Positions 22,317-33,723 of a stretch of DNA of 64,000 bases are shown one piece after another. The stretch comes from Amphibalanus amphitrite (taxonomy: Eukaryota > Arthropoda > Thecostraca > Balanomorpha > Balanidae). The position numbers and the translations under genes are program-made. The notes beneath the pieces were generated by a model that searched no databases, was not told the DNA's origin, and saw only the letters and a list, made by a program, of their open reading frames with translations. How positions within the stretch are numbered: the first letter of the stretch is position 1; each line of letters begins with the position of its first letter. The stretch covers positions 248,001-312,000 of the forward strand of contig NW_024881615.1 of the NCBI RefSeq assembly GCF_019059575.1. Direction: 5' to 3'.

Positions 22317-25300
22317 ATTTTTTTTAGTTTACCTATGTGTTTTCAAAAGAGGTAAGTAGTATTAATATCTGTTTTCGGCCTTATGAAAGGGATCTAAATT
22401 TAAAATTCGAAACTAAAATGCTGCGTTGGATTTATCGTCAAACCAGCGGCCTTGGGAGTCGCGCGCCACAGTATAACAGAGAACTGTCGCACGCGTTCGG
22501 TCGTGATTGGAGCGGGTGGAGTGCAGCGCTGAGCAGCATGTTGTGAAAAGGAGCGCTATGCGTGGCCTGCAACCAAATGCTGTCAACTTTCAAAATTCAA
22601 CACGTTCTCAACAAATGGTGAGTGCCTAATGTAAACCTGACTGAAAATTGCACGCATGCGGGGTAATACATACAGTAAAACGCCGTGCGTGGCGAACAGA
22701 ACCAGCGACGTTTTAGCCTGTAGGTGGTGTTTGCCTGCAACCACGCTCGCCTGCCCCGCCCGTAGTCCCTGGTGTAAACTCACAGTCCGTCGGCGTATAA
22801 TTGGGCGCGGGGCCGGGGGCGCCGCCCGGCGGTACTCAGCTCAGGCCGCCGTCAGCCCCAGCCACAGATCACAGCCGACCTTGGGGTCAGGCCGCTGGCA
22901 GGCGGGGCCGTCCCCTGGGGCAGCGGCGTCGGCTGGCGCGTGCCGACCCCTGCTCACGGCGGGTCGCGACCGGTCGCAGCCGCGGCCGGCCGCTGAGTTA
23001 TGGGTGAGTGTGACCTGGCGGGCGTTGGCGCCCCATTGACCCCGGGTCACGGCAGGTCACGGTCAGGTCGCAGGCGTGCCGGCCGGCGGGGAGCGTGCCG
23101 TTGGTTCGGTGAGGTGCTGTCAGGGCTGGGATGACTGTGGGACCCTGCGGGTCGAGCGTTCATCTGACCGCACCGATCGGTGAGCTAGTGATGCTTTTTG
23201 GTTAGAACCATGGCTCTTTAGAAGAACTTTGGAGAAGAGGAGTTTTGGGAGGGGTTAACACGCTGGGCTCAAAGGACTACAGTTGGTAGCCGCATTGTCA
23301 ATGAATTGTTGCAATGGTAGCTTTCGAACCTCTTGAACGGCATTGTATGGTTTTAGGTACTTGTGCCAGTGTCCCGCATGAGGGCTTTTGCCCCCCAGCA
23401 TGATGCTTATGCAACTTCATCTGGCTATTCCGTTGTTGCCAAACAGTTAACAATCTTAAACTTTTGTGGACGGTACCTACTTTGAGCGGTTCTCCTCGCT
23501 TGCAACTTGGTCGCTTTCCATGAATCGTCCTCTGTTTAGGCTTGAGCTTCAGCAGGCTACCAAGGCAGGCCACCCAAGCGGCTTACTTTCTGACTTGGAT
23601 TACGATCGCTCCAGCTGTGCGACCATGACACCAGGCCAAGATGAGCCGACGTTTACGGCCCGTGCCCATCCGAGTCGTGGCGGGAGGCGACGTCTTCATT
23701 ATCGTAGGGTGTTGCTGATGGATCACGAGCGCGCGCTGAGCCCGCAGGCCGCACATCCTGCTCCTCCGTTTAAGCCCGAGCTATCGGTTCACCAATCACC
23801 AAACCGATTCTTGGCTTCTTGGCTTTTTGGGACTGAGGATGTAAAGCACTCGCGCATGGGCGACTAGACTCATGGTCATGCTTTTTATTCGTCTTCGTGA
23901 ATTGTGCCATGGCGACTAATAATGAAAGCGACTTTGGCATATTACCTGCAGGAGACGAGAACCCGTTTCAATGCATAAGCGGATAGAGTTAATGCAACGT
24001 GGAACTGGAAATGCAATTCATCCGTCCGGTCCTCAAGACCCTTGGATGTTTGTTTGAGGTGTTTCCACTTTCGTACACCCTGTCCACCCGGTTTGTGAGA
24101 TGGGATTACGGCAGATGAGCCGTGGCCTGGCGCCCGAACATGGTCCACTGCGTGTCGGTTAATGCCGTGGGGCGCACGAAGCGGCGCCCTCCCCCCTCCC
24201 CCTACGGGACCCGGGACACGGCTTGTGCAAGGTCTGGCCGTGTATAATGACCCGCCGGAGTGGCGCGGTGGGCCCCGGCCCCCAGTTCCCAGCAAACGCT
24301 CCGACGGACCCCGCGGCGAACGAAAGTCCCCGACACCTATTGGCGTGATAACGTGCCCGGTTAGACCGGCCCAGAATGGAGCCGTGGAGCGACTCGCCGA
24401 CTCCGGGGTAAGAGGCGGCCCAGAGGCGCGCGCAGCCGGCTCTTCCGAAACCCGCCGCCGTCCCGCTCTTTCTCCCCATTCGCCAGATTCGCCCAGTCCG
24501 CTACCACTTTCACTGACAAAGCTGCTCCGAAAAAGGTCAAAGGAATCTGATGGTCCACTGGGGCCTTTTGATAAATTGTGGGATTCGTCACCACAGTATT
24601 GGGGGAGGTGTCAACGTTTCACTTTCCGTGACTATATCATAATGCTGGGGTAATTAAAAATGAATGAATGGCCATTGACCGACTACTTTGTTGGCGCCGT
24701 TCGGTCAAAAGGAGTTTCCTATAGCAAGTGCGGATTTTACTGGATGCATGATAATTTTTCTGCTACATTTTAGTGCTGTCAAATATCACTTACCGTGCTT
24801 ACCTAAATTTCATTTAGTTAAACACATCCGGACCTTATCAAAATAGAAAGGTTTTCACGCAACCTATACCTTCCCAATTTCTACGGTAATTGATAAAGGT
24901 TGATGCGTTCGGGCACATTGTCCTTGTGTGCAACACTGATTAAGTGATTTTCAACCTCAACTCAAAACTCACCTGAAGGTGGGATAGTCCCACCCCGACA
25001 TATGTAAGCATATCCTTTGCTGTCATTTGATCATTTTTGATGGATGACGCACGATACCTACATCCCGTTATAACCTAGTGGGTTCTCGAAAATCGGAGCA
25101 CAGTCACAAACACTCAGCAATATGCAAAAGCCATGGGAATATCTGTCCTCCGATTGTGAACTTCAAAGTGAGTTCCGGTTAAAGCCGACCTTTGATCGCT
25201 ATCTGCCGTGGAGTTTTCTGAGAACATGATCCGGTGGTCATGCCCATCCGGTCGTGTGTTCTGCAGGCAGTGTCAGTCGTGTGTGCTGCTCTTATGCATG

Positions 25301-25370
25301 TGCTGGGTGCGGCGGGCTAGTCAACCGAGGGCCTCGCCCTCGGTTGACGTTTCTTATAGGTATCTTGGCC
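22317..25370. other. Intergenic DNA, no gene recognised
   Basis: Mixed composition, with CpG-rich blocks at about 22800-23100 and 24160-24480. Open frames here (for example 22656-23039, 23466-23867, 24162-24653) have no recognisable domain and biased low-complexity composition. A perfect inverted repeat with 12-bp arms and a 3-nt loop (TCAACCGAGGGC) lies at 25321-25347, just before the LINE insertion site. Confidence 0.6.
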
Positions 25371-25984
25371 TCGCCTGTCCGATAGTTTTTTTTTATTTTT
25401 TTTTTTTTCACAATCAATTTATTGCATATTCAAAACACAGTATCCAGACATAAGACCAATCATCACATCATTACATCAACCTCACCACACCCCCACGCAC
25501 CCCACAACTATCACACCACACGGGCACACCCCGCAGCCTCAACACCCCACTAAGGGCACCGTGCCGGTTCTGCTCGCCTGGCTAAGCCGGGGCGGCACAT
25601 GCCTGTTATCGCCCCGGCCCCGGGGAGGCCGTAAGCCTCCCCGGTGCTCCAAACGGGCCGCTGGCCCCCGCCCGCGCCGCCTCGCGCCCTATGCTGCCAT
25701 CTCGCGAGGCGACGCCCCTGCCCGCCGACCCGCCACGCGACCCGCCCACCAGTCGAGCCGGTTTGGCGGGGCGCGCGGCGGGCCGGCGGCCCAGCCTCCC
25801 GTCATATGATGGGAGGCTAGGCACGGGTTGGCCCGGATGGGTTAGGGGCGGGGGCTTTCGCCGCACATGGCGACACATGTCTTGTTTCCGAGGGTGTGCG
25901 TATATGTGTCTGTAATGTTATATATGTATTCTTGCATGACCGTTTATGTGTGGGCGTGCTGTGTGTGTGCATGTGTGTAAATGT

Positions 25985-27610
25985 TTATGATTGCGTAAGA
26001 GCGTATGTGGTCCGAGCCGCCCCGCCCCCCATCCCATGCAAACCGTCCCACTTTAAGTGCCATTTCTCATGCGAACCATTCATAATGCCGACGTATTTTT
26101 CAATCATGTAATGACTTTTTAGGGTGTTTTCGAAGCGCCTCGCCTCTGGCTCAGTATTGTCCATTCTGGCGAACCAGATGCACTGCATTGCTAGCATTGC
26201 AATGAGGCCTATAATTTTTCTTTCATCCGGGTCTAGAAACACATTGCTAATTTGTTGCGTTGAGACCGAAAAAGAATAGTTTTGTCTCAGAAGGGCTTGC
26301 ACGGCTAAATGAAACGACTGCACCTTCTCGCAACTCCTGAACAAATGATCCAACGTTTCCTCAGCAGAGTCACAGAATGTGCACTTACTCGACACTACCA
26401 AACCAGCTCTCAACAAGAAAGTATTAGTTGGCAAAATACGATTGACAATCCTATAGTAAAAGGACTGTAGCCAAGAGGACTGACTAACCTGCTTGATTGC
26501 GATCAATGTCCCTCTCCGATACAGCTGGTTTTCACGCAGCCATTTCTCTTTTATTTTATCCCGGATGTCATCATTTTTTCTATTTAACTTTTCCAATAAT
26601 CGTTGGCTTACCACTTGACTAAGCTTTTCTGAATGTAAAACTAAGTACGTCCTTGGCGGTATCGCTGGCAGGGGATTTTCATCTTTAGCATTTTCGATCA
26701 TGTCAAGTACCGTCCTCATTTTTACCCTGATTGAGTTATACTCTATGAAATTTACGCGGACCTCAAACTTTCTCTCAATCTCCGATTTTGACAGCAGGCT
26801 ATTGCCTTTAAGCAAATCACTCACAAAAAATAGTCCTCTTGACTTCCAGTTCCTATTAGTTGAGCACTTAAACCTTAATATATCATTACACCAGATCATT
26901 TCACTTGCTACACTCTCCGGTTTGTGTTCATAGTTTTCTACAAATCTCGCCCATGCTTGTAAAACATCAACCCAAAATTTATTTTCGATTTTGTTTGCCA
27001 GACTTTTAAGCATTGATGCACCATACCAAGATAAGTTATCACTATGCTGCTTCAAACTAATTCTGCTTCCTATTGCCCACCTTCTGTCAACAGCACTATT
27101 GTCCTGCAGACGCTTTATCCAGGAACACTTCAGTGAGGCTACAAATATGTCAATGTCTATCATCTTTATTCCATCATTCTGATATGATTGACAAATTTTT
27201 GTCCTTCGTATCTTATCATTTTTTCCGTTCCACAAAAACTTGAACAACATGCTCTTTATTTTGTTCATGGTATCCACACGTGGGGTTGGAAGTGAACAAA
27301 ATAAATGAACTAATTTTGATATGGCAAGAGTCTTGATTACTGTCACTCTACCTAAGAGAGAAAGATTCCGAATTCGCCAATAGTCTAATAATGCCTGCAT
27401 GCTCTTAATTTTCTCCGGGAAGTTTAACTCTTCTACCTCATCTGGATCCGCACTAAAAATAATGCCCAAAACTTTTAGTTCCTTCACCCATGTGATGGGG
27501 AGACTCTCGCATACAGGTTTTTTTGGTGGCCCCAGCCACATGCATTTACATTTGTTGATATTAGGTTTCAAACCAGAGAACTTACTGTACTCTCCAAGTT
27601 GTTGCATCAC
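25985..27610 (-). pseudogene. LINE reverse transcriptase, C-terminal part with CCHC motif
   Basis: A 541-codon frame that continues the RT after the MITE: SGLKPNINKCKCMWLG (RT thumb region), a long connection domain, then CTFCDSAEETLDHLFRSC, a Cys/His zinc-knuckle-like motif common near the end of LINE ORF2 proteins. Removing the MITE and one TA takes out 951 bp, a multiple of three, so both parts share one frame. The start shown is an internal Met, not a real initiation site. Confidence 0.9.
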
Positions 27611-27612
27611 TA

Positions 27613-28561
27613 GGGGAGAGTGGGGTGGGTTGTATCAGTTTTTACTCCGAGACCCATAAACTCGTAACTATCCGTGATAAACTCATTATTTCCATACTGT
27701 CCCCTTCCTTGATTCTTCTGCTTTTTTGTGCAAAGTAACTTTTCCGCTACCTCTACCAGTTTTTCTTCTACGGTCTGCCGAATAGAACAATGTTTTTGAT
27801 ACAACTTGCCCCATGGCTTGGGTGAGTTGTATCACATGGTGGGGTAATTTGTATCACTATTTCACGTTTCAGGGAGTGTGCTTGCTAGTTGCTACTGGTT
27901 TTGAACATAACAGCAACATTAAATGGGGTTAATACAATGTATAGGTATGCTCAAAGGCTTCACTTTATTAGACCAAACTTAGGTCAATGCAATCCGAACG
28001 AAACATCAACAGACTAGACGCAAAAGTGGCCCGTTAAGAGCAAAGAAGCCAACACATTGTGCCGAAATGGAACGAGCATTGACTAGCTACCTACAAACGC
28101 GAGCCAGGGCTTAGCTTTCGCGATCAAAAGCAACATACCCATACATACATACATGTTACAACATACCCCACCCGGCTCTGATACAACATGTACCTAGCCG
28201 CCATCTTGGAAAAACATCCTCGTGCTAAAAAAACAGCGGACAGCTGGAGAAATCCGTTTTCACTCACGCAGCCTTAGAACCTACCCTCACCACCGCTACG
28301 GAGATCTTTCAAATTCGTGCAAATCTAAATGCCCAAAACACACATTTTCTTGCAACTTATTTTTTTAGAATGACATTAAAAAAAACATAAAATCGGCTCT
28401 CACCTCGAGACGCGTCCACTCAGCCACAAGACAGAACAGGGAAAGATGGCGCCCGGAAAACCTCGTCGGCTGGTCGTGTCGCGAGCGCCATCCATTGGAT
28501 AAGTTTGGCACAATTCGCCCTGATACAACTTGGACATGATACAACTCTCCCCGCTCTCCCC
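27613..28561. mobile_element. TA-flanked MITE inserted in the LINE
   Basis: Ends GGGGAGAGTGGGGTGGGTTG and the inverted CAACTCTCCCCGCTCTCCCC are about 26-bp imperfect inverted repeats with TA on both sides (27611-27612, 28562-28563). Motifs like GTTGTATCA and TGATACAAC recur inside. There is no transposase frame. A TA duplication fits Tc1/mariner-type mobilisation. It lies a few codons after the RT YADD motif. Confidence 0.88.
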
Positions 28562-28563
28562 TA

Positions 28564-29714
28564 TACGTATATCGGGGTTCCTACCTTCCAAAAATATAAT
28601 GGTGTCATCTGCGTACTGTGAAATTTTAGCTTCACATCCGCTTGGTAGCTTAATGCCTCTAAATGGCGTCTTTCTGAGGAAATTCGCTAGGATTTCTACC
28701 GCTAAAATAAATATCAAACCAGATGCAGGGTCACCTTGACGAAAGCCGCGACTATGCGTGATTTTTTCTCCTAGATATCCATTGAGGATAATCCTTGAAT
28801 AGTTGTTTTTATTAGTGTACAACATCTCAAATAGGTCCATAAAATTATTTCCAAATCCCATTAATTCTAACACACATCTGGTATATTGCCAATTCAGAGA
28901 ATTAAATGCGTCTTCGAAATCAATCGCCAGAACAGCTCCATCGAGTCCTTGGACACTAAAGTGATGAATAATGTCGTACAGTAACCTGGTATTTTCCCCA
29001 ATAAACCTGCCTTTCAAATAAGCAGTCTGGTCGGGACTTACAAGTAACGTCGCAACAGACTTAAGACGTTCAGCGACCACACTTGAAATAATTTTATATT
29101 GAACGTTGAGCAAACTTATTGGGCGCCAGCCCTTAACCTTATCTCTCTGTCCGTTTGCTTTGGGGATAAGCGTGACTATTGCTTCACGCTGAGTCACAGA
29201 CAGTGTCTTTGTATACAGGGCGTGCTGAAACGATCGCCACAAAAAACATTTTAGATCTGGGTAAAAGAACTTGAAAAAACCTGCAGTAAAGCCTGTTGAA
29301 CCTGGAGAACGATCGTTCGACATTTTATATAATGCTCTCGAGAATTCCTCCTTCGTTATTGGTTTCTCCAGTGCGTCACTTTCTTTTGATGAAAGTTTAC
29401 GTTCAATGTTACGAGCGACGAACTCCTTGATTTTCTTTTCCGACTGCACCCTATCCTCGTTCATTACGCCTCTAAAGTGTCGCGTAAGAAAGTCGAGAAC
29501 ATTGTTCTCACCAGATATTATCAGGTCATTTTCTCTCAAAACCGGTATAGATTTCAAAACCCAATTTCGTTTTTCTAAATTAAAGAAATATTTTGATGAT
29601 TTTTCTCCCTTTTCGTGCCAATTACTACGAGATCTAATGATCATGCCATCAATTTTCGTATTCCTAATTCTCTCTAGTTCTTCTTTTGTCGCCTTCAGCT
29701 TCAGCTTCTCACTT
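28564..29714 (-). pseudogene. LINE reverse transcriptase, N-terminal part (5'-truncated)
   Basis: The open frame runs from the truncation point to the MITE. Visible RT blocks are NWHEKGEKSSKYFFNLEKRN, then GWRPISLLNVQYKIISSVVA, DQTAYLKGRFIGEN, LAIDFEDAFNSLNW, FRQGDPASGLIFILAVEI and the catalytic YADD at 28604-28615. The first ATG in frame is at 29644, but translation of the intact element would have started further upstream. The frame shows no stop or frameshift before the MITE, suggesting a fairly young insertion. Confidence 0.9.
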
Positions 29715-29729
29715 TCGCCTGTCCGATAG

Positions 29730-30279
29730 TTGACTCAGAGCGCGCAGAAGCGGCGGACGGATGGCTGGACGGGGAGCTTTGACCGCCGAAACGGCGGATA
29801 ATTAGACCGGGCAGTCTACCCGCTCTGCTGTCAGAAACGGATATGTATTTGGCTGATCCTCTCTAGCAGATAAGACGGTCACCACTTCGAAACAATCGCA
29901 CGCGATATGCCAAGATGACTTAGGGGTCTGTTTAGGTGAATACATATGGTCCGAGGATTTTCCCTTGACACACATTTGCTTCAATTGTGTGGACAATTAT
30001 ATTTCCTTTCTCAGTCTGCTCTTTTCTGTTCGAGTTATTTTTATTGCGAAAAGTAAGTGCATAACCCAACAGCCAACTGATCCATACGTCCAAATTTTAG
30101 TTGAAAAAATATTGCGTGTTCTGATAGGTAGTTGTGCACTATATCATCCCGTGACCCATGCTGTTGTGATGAAAGAGCGATGCCAATGCATACGAAAAGC
30201 ATAACTTAGATTCTTGAGTGATAACTTTCCTTTGACTGAAAGAGAGACGATCGTTGATTCCAGTCACGTTCTGTTCAAA

Positions 30280-30281
<2 letters not shown>
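29730..30281. other. Intergenic DNA, nothing recognised
   Basis: Continues the target DNA of the LINE after its right duplication. No gene or repeat ends were seen. Confidence 0.6.

Positions 30282-30349
<68 letters not shown>
30282..30349. repeat. (AT)n microsatellite
   Basis: An uninterrupted AT dinucleotide run of 68 bp. It ends right next to the left end of the large TA-flanked inverted-repeat block (30353-38739). A second short (AT)n lies next to that block's right end at 38740-38750. Confidence 0.98.
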
Positions 30350-30352
<3 letters not shown>

Positions 30353-31005
30353 GGGGAAGTTGGGGGAACGTCGAATACTTTTTTTCTGACGCCCGTAGCA
30401 CGCAAGGTAGACAACATAAGTTATTCTTGTTGGCGTCATTCGAGAGGCCAGTCTTTTGCCTTTCAAACATACCAGGCGCATTTGATGAATTCGCATACCG
30501 TTAAGCGCACAAGCTAAAAATATCAAAGAAGTGACTTTTTCGGCGTTGCCCCGGACTGCGTGGAAAGCCGAAAATGGGAGAAATGATCTACGGGGAATGC
30601 CGACATTGATGTTTTGGCACTTTATCTCAAACTTTATCCAGAATTTATCAAAGCTGACACGCGTTTAAGAGCTTGAGGACGCTTGGTGCACACTGGAAGT
30701 TATAATTGTGTGATATAGTAAGAAAATGTCAGGTAAATAATTCCTTATAGGTTACAGGCCGTTGTGTCAGTTGAAACTGTAATTTGTGTGACTAAAAATT
30801 CGCGTTGCTATTCTACAGCAGTAAAGTCCACGTAGCGTGCTTTAACGTGCGTAATTGCACATTTTCGGCATTACCCCAGCCAGCCATACTTTCATTTGCA
30901 GGCCCATAACTTTTCAACGTGCCGTATAAATTTCAAATAGGCAGCACACTTATGCAAAGACATGCTGAAGATTACTTGACCGAATTGGCCAGACAAACGG
31001 TAGCA

Positions 31006-32114
31006 CTAGATGCCGGCAGCGCTCGTGCGTTGCCTTGGGCCAGAATTGGAGGAATGGAACTGAGCAAGGCCGAACTGAGTATGGACCAGGGTATATTGAA
31101 TTAGGGTATGGACTGCAAAACCAACTGAAACATCCATGAAATGCTTGAAGTTGAAAGCACGTGATATTCATGTGGAGATCTACCTACAGTAAGATATGAA
31201 TTAACTGCACGTGCATAGTTCATGTCCCAGGCACCACAGTGCAGGCATTTTCATAACATCCTGTAGCGTGTGTCTAGTTCTTTCAGTGTACCGACTTTTG
31301 TGTCGCTAGCTCGACGTTTCCCGGGATCAGAGGATCCATCGTCAAAGCCGTTATCCGCCCCCCGCACGCGCAGCTTGCACCCCTCGGATATTATCTCGCC
31401 GGAATGTCGTGATCAAATGTATTCTTCTTATGACCTGCAAGTTTTGAACCAGTTAGAGCTGCCGTTTACCCTGCAGGCGTGGCAACGTACGAAGGGGTGC
31501 AATCGGCTTGCACGTGCATAGCTCATGCACCAGAGTTTAGCTCAACCAAATGTGCATTATTTTGGAGGCCTTGCCTGGGACTACCATTGAACCGATTTTG
31601 AGGTTGATAGCTTAAAATTTCTTTGAGCCAGAGGACCTCACGTCAAAACGGTTTTCCGACCCCAGCACGTGCAGCCTGCACCCCTCGCAGACGGTGACCC
31701 CCCTGGAAACTGGTTCAAGGTGTTACCGATGTGTCCCGCCAGTATGGCTTTGCCCGTGACCTCGGGTTGACCTGTAGCCTTGACAAAAAATTTCGTGTCA
31801 CCGAAACTTTGAAGCGGAATAGCATGTGCCACGAAGCACCGAGCGAACCGAGGCCAGCACCAAAAGTTTACCTCGCAGGAGACGAATCAAACGGTCCCAC
31901 TTTCGTCCCGATCGGTCCACCCATTTTGACTCCAGGTCCAAAAAAGCTTGGACAAACTCACATACATACATACTGACAAACAGGCTCGGCCGAACTTTTT
32001 TTCAGCGACCCACCAATGGGAATTTCCGGATGCAAAAGCATGCTATCGCATGCTTTTGATCCTCCAATTCTGGATAATTACGGTGCGAGCGAAGCGAGCG
32101 AAGTCTTACGTAGA
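31006..32114 (-). mobile_element. Helentron-like (Helitron superfamily) non-autonomous element H1
   Basis: On the - strand it starts TCTACGTAAGAC (32114) and ends in an imperfect hairpin (GGCAACGC...GCGCTGCC) followed by GGCATCTAG (31006), with T beyond. A CCAGAATTGGAGGAT block near the 5' end and its inverse near the 3' end form asymmetric subterminal inverted repeats. A TC start, CTAG end, T-T context and such subterminal repeats are described for Helentron/Helitron2 elements. A strong palindrome (GCAAAAGCATGC TATC GCATGCTTTTG) lies at 32033-32058. There is no Rep/helicase frame. Confidence 0.65.
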
Positions 32115-32640
32115 ACTAGATGCCGGCAGCGCTCGTGCGTTGCCTTGGGCCAGAATTGGAGGATCCATAGCCCAATGAAATGTGCATTATTTTTGAGGCC
32201 ATGCCTGGGACTACCATTGAACTGATTTTGAGGTTGATAGCTTAAAATTTCTTTGAGCCAGAGGACCTCACGTCAAAACGGTTTTCCCGACCCCAGCACG
32301 TGCAGCCTGCACCCCTCGCAGACGGTGACCCCCCTGGAAACTGGTTCAAGGTGTTACCGATGTGTCCCGCCAGTATGGCTTTGCCCGTGACCTCGGGTTG
32401 ACCTGTAGCCTTGACAAAAAATTTCGTGTCACCGAAACTTTGAAGCGGAATAGCATGTGCCACGAAGCACCGAGCGAACCGAGGCCAGCACCAAAAGTTT
32501 ACCTCGCCGGAGACGAATCAAACGGTCCCACTTTCGTCCCGATCGGTCCACCCATTTTGACTCCAGGTCCAAAAAAGCTTGGACAAACTCACTCACATAC
32601 TCACATACTCACTCACTGACAAACAGGTTCAGCCTAACTT
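31260..32640. repeat. Three related direct repeat units
   Basis: A block containing ACGTCAAAACGG, CAGCCTGCACCCCTCG and TGTCCCGCCAGTATGGCT occurs at about 31551-31985 and 32181-32640 with few changes. A more diverged first unit (GTCAAAGCCGTTATCC, CAGCTTGCACCCCTCG) lies at about 31260-31545. Each holds a short shadow frame on both strands with no known domain. Confidence 0.8.
32116..32640 (-). mobile_element. Helentron-like element H2 (partial), head-to-tail with H1
   Basis: Its 3' end (hairpin plus CTAG at 32116-32119) is separated from the 5' TC of H1 by a single T. The body at 32181-32630 is nearly identical to H1 31551-31985. It lacks about 480 bp of H1 near the 3' end. No matching TC start was found upstream, so the 5' limit is uncertain and the element looks truncated. 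Confidence 0.55.
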
Positions 32641-33064
32641 TTTTTCAGCGACCCACCAATGGGAATTTCCCATTGACCTATAATAAGTATAGACAGACTA
32701 CACTGGCTTAATCAGCGCCTGAAGGCCGTTCCCGCTGAGCGACACTAGCGCCACCGTACGTGTAAGGGCACGAACTAATGACACAATGCTTTGTCTATGG
32801 GAAAAACGCAAAAGTTTATCAACTTCTTTCGCGTAAATAACATGACGGAACGGAACGAGACTGCATCTACAATGTAGAAGCGTGCAAGCTTAAACTCTTG
32901 AACATAGCACAAAGTCATAGGGTGAGGGACACGGCACGCGCCACGTGCCAACTAAGTGGTGACAAATTTGTTCGATCAACAATAACTTTATAACGACTGG
33001 GTTTTTTGAGCTGAAACTTGACATGTCCTTGGACATGCAAATGATGATGCATTTCCACGTGTCA

Positions 33065-33505
33065 CGGTTTGGGTGCTGCTGCACGTGCGCACGTGCAGGG
33101 TACGCTTCCAGATCTCGAGAACGGCTACGCCGATTGCGCTCAAATTTGGTACGCCGTTAGGGACCGTTTGACAGGGTGCCGTGCACAAGTCAGTTTGGGT
33201 CCAGCTTGCACGTGCGCACGTGCAGGGGTCGCTTCCACATCTCGAGAGTGGCTGGGCAGATTGTGCTCAAATTTGGTACACCGTTAGGGACCGTTTGGCA
33301 GGGTGCCGTGCACAAGTCAGTTTGGGTCCAGCTTGCACGTGCGCACGCGCGAGGGGTCGCTTCCACATCTCGAGAACGGCTGGGGAGATTGCGCTCAAAT
33401 TTGGTACACCGGTACCTAGCGACCGTTTAGGAGGGTGCCGTGCTCAAGTCCATTTATGTCCAGTTTGTACGTGCAAACGAGTGGGGCCACTTTCACATCT
33501 CGAAT
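33065..33505. repeat. Satellite array, four ~127-bp units with CACGTGCGCACGTG core
   Basis: The palindrome GCACGTGCGCACGTGC starts at 33081 and 33208, with variants at 33335 and 33467 (period 127-132 bp). Each unit then has TTCCA(G/C)ATCTCGAGAACGGCT, GATTGCGCTCAAATTTGG and GGGTGCCGTGCACAAGTCA. The open frames through it are by-products of the repeat. The same unit recurs at 38160-38450 and 54225-54510. Confidence 0.93.
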
Positions 33506-33723
33506 GAGCGGCTTTGCCATTGCGCTCAGAATCATCATTTCTAGATCCGGAGCTTCACTATCACGTAGTTTTGCAGGTCTCATGCGCGTTTCTCTTCATG
33601 ATTGCGAATTCGATTAATACAGGTTGTTAGTTGATTTAACATTTTGTATTGTGTAGGTATTTAAGATGAATCTCAGCAGTAACATTCATGACATCATCAA
33701 AGCATCGTCAAAGCATATGAAGA

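Larger units (their letters stand above)
25386..29714 (-). mobile_element. 5'-truncated non-LTR retrotransposon (LINE), split by a MITE
   Basis: A perfect 15-bp target duplication TCGCCTGTCCGATAG flanks the block (25371-25385 and 29715-29729). A T-rich tract right after the left copy is the poly(A) tail of a - strand insertion. The body carries a reverse transcriptase frame (29714 down to 25985), then a roughly 600-bp GC-rich 3' region. The frame is already open at the left-hand truncation point, and no endonuclease domain is present, so the element is 5'-truncated. Without its MITE it is about 3.4 kb. Clade is uncertain; EKGEKSSKYFFNLEKRN and the CCHC region resemble L1/Tx1-like elements. 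Confidence 0.93.

Noticed and set aside
30254-30526. Frames encoding long Tyr-Ile repeats
   Set aside because: Translation of the (AT)n microsatellite.
33065-33505. CRISPR-like array (regular spacing, palindromic repeat)
   Set aside because: The units are ~127 bp with conserved sequence throughout, not short repeats with unique spacers, and the DNA is eukaryotic.
33069-33507. Frames with repeated Cys-Ala-Gln-Ile-Trp and Cys-Thr-Cys-Ala-Arg motifs
   Set aside because: They follow the 127-bp satellite units and occur in several frames, so they are repeat by-products, not a Cys-rich protein.
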